Source: an uncultured Clostridia bacterium (GTDB lineage: Bacteria > Bacillota > Clostridia > TANB77 > CAG-508). Taken from it: DNA of 6,057 nucleotides. Numbering within the stretch: position 1 is the stretch's first letter; each line of letters starts with the position of its first letter. The stretch lies in assembly GCA_947595555.1 (NCBI GenBank), contig CANQES010000081.1, forward strand, positions 1 through 6,057. The letters are read 5' to 3'. Positions 5,284 through 6,057 of this stretch are shown here, one piece after another. Below the pieces are notes generated by a model. That model was not told the origin of the DNA. It did no database searches and saw only the letters and a list, made by a program, of their open reading frames with translations. The translations under genes and the position numbers were made by a program.

Positions 5284-6057
5284 TTAATAATTTAAAAATT
5301 TTATTAAAGACATATTAAATTCATCTTTCACATCATAAAATGCACCATGCCCAGCATTTTCAAATGAAAATAAAATTGAAGAACCAATATTATTATGCAT
5401 AATGTCTGCCATAGGGAAAGGACATATTTTATCTTCTTTACCGTGAAAAATAGCTGTTGGAACATTAATATATTTTAAAGAATCAAATACATTTTCATCT
5501 CTAAGTGCAATTAAAGAGCTCATTTCTCCTATTCCAGAAGCGCTATTACTTAAATTTTGAAACCAATTCTTAAATGCTATTGAAGGCTTTTTGTAAAAGA
5601 ATATATTTCCAAAATTTTCATTTAACGCTGGTCTGTCATTATATCCTAGTTTTATTAAATCATTGGTAGATTCTATTGTCTGACCATATGGATTATTTAC
5701 AGTTTTTGAATATGAAGGAACAGCAGAATCAAGCAAGCATAATTTTCTAACACCATATCCATTATACATTTGCATATATTTAGCAGCAATTGCTCCTCCC
5801 ATTGAAAAACCTAGTAAATCAAAATTTGATAAATTTAAAGCATATATTACATAATATAAATCAGTTGCAAATTGATTATAATTATATCCGTTACTTGTTT
5901 CATCAGAATTTCCAAATCCTCTTATATCAATACTTATAATTCTATATCCATTTTTTATTAAATCTGGTAATTGGTATTCAAACATCTTATGTGATAAAGG
6001 CCAACCATGAATTAAAACAATTGTCTTATATGCATTTGGATTTAATTCGTAAACTGC
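5284..6057 (-). CDS. Alpha/beta hydrolase, 5' end outside the window
   Basis: The frame is open to the right edge (257 residues visible; ATG at 5985 is internal because conserved sequence continues upstream). The fold markers are in order: oxyanion strand LIHGWPLSH (visible 15-23), DIRGFGNSD (44-52), the nucleophile elbow GFSMGG with Ser85, the acid in HGKEDKICPF (Asp209), and the catalytic His237 in NAGHGAFYD. The HGWP start and DxRGFGxS pattern resemble the non-heme chloroperoxidase/esterase group of cytoplasmic hydrolases; the substrate cannot be told. Only a short N-terminal piece is probably missing. The gene is followed by its own terminator. It may be cargo of the element, or a chromosomal gene if the element is shorter or cotJC was rearranged. 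Confidence 0.88.
   Translation of the reverse strand, partial: AVYELNPNAYKTIVLIHGWPLSHKMFEYQLPDLIKNGYRIISIDIRGFGNSDETSNGYNYNQFATDLYYVIYALNLSNFDLLGFSMGGAIAAKYMQMYNGYGVRKLCLLDSAVPSYSKTVNNPYGQTIESTNDLIKLGYNDRPALNENFGNIFFYKKPSIAFKNWFQNLSNSASGIGEMSSLIALRDENVFDSLKYINVPTAIFHGKEDKICPFPMADIMHNNIGSSILFSFENAGHGAFYDVKDEFNMSLIKFLNY

Larger units (their letters stand above)
3255..6057. mobile_element. Integrated element in cotJC carrying a serine recombinase (left end seen; right end not in window)
   Basis: Foreign sequence begins at the cotJC break near 3255 and contains, on the minus strand, a 23-codon ORF, an intact large serine recombinase and a 45-residue ORF. No sequence for the missing cotJC C-terminal part (expected to begin with a His-Leu-Glu-like stretch) appears on either strand up to 6057. 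The element therefore either extends past the window, or the 3' half has been lost. The stated end is only the window edge; whether the terminator and hydrolase at 5220-6057 belong to the element is undecided. The recombinase at the element end next to the interrupted gene is the skin-type arrangement. Confidence 0.65.

Noticed and set aside
5239..5301. Minus-strand promoter before the 45-residue ORF (TATAAT at 5278-5273)
   Set aside because: No -35 at the right distance, and the transcript would meet the hydrolase terminator before reaching the ORF.
1..6057. CRISPR arrays, tRNA or rRNA genes
   Set aside because: No regularly spaced repeats, tRNA cloverleaf-like sequences or rRNA segments were seen on either strand.

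Overview
The window is AT-rich DNA from a spore-forming Firmicute, most likely a member of the Clostridia. The evidence is strong AAGGAGG-type ribosome binding sites, a cotJ spore-coat operon, and the low-GC Gram-positive genes rbgA and Mini-III RNase. No species can be named from the sequence.

Bases 1-1713 hold a compact 50S-ribosome block on the plus strand. A terminator for a gene outside the window comes first. It is followed by rbgA (50S assembly GTPase), mrnC (Mini-III, 23S rRNA processing; starts 1 base after the rbgA stop) and rpmF (L32). rpmF has its own consensus sigma-A promoter, whose -35 box overlaps the mrnC stop codon, and its own terminator. A DUF308/HdeD-like membrane protein gene (1729-2259), closed by another terminator, follows.

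Bases about 2300-3268 hold the sporulation operon cotJA-cotJB-cotJC, with overlapping genes and good ribosome binding sites. cotJC, a manganese-catalase-like coat enzyme of about 190 residues, stops after 68 codons. It is broken inside its E-x-x-H metal-ligand motif. At the break lies a 22-bp imperfect palindrome (3244-3265), and just beyond it, on the minus strand, an intact 520-residue large serine recombinase. The layout matches an integrated element that splits a sporulation gene, as skin does in sigK and SPbeta in spsM. It may be excised during sporulation to restore cotJC. The far junction and the 3' half of cotJC are not in this window.

The recombinase locus (3335-5184) has three notable parts: a 45-residue ORF just upstream, a 23-codon ORF with a very strong ribosome binding site that abuts the recombinase stop, and a long inverted repeat around the recombinase promoter. 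In any transcript reading in from upstream, this repeat would fold and pair with the recombinase ribosome binding site. It could therefore silence read-through translation while leaving transcripts from the gene's own promoter active. Upstream on the minus strand, after a strong terminator, is an alpha/beta hydrolase that runs off the right edge. It could be element cargo or a chromosomal gene.
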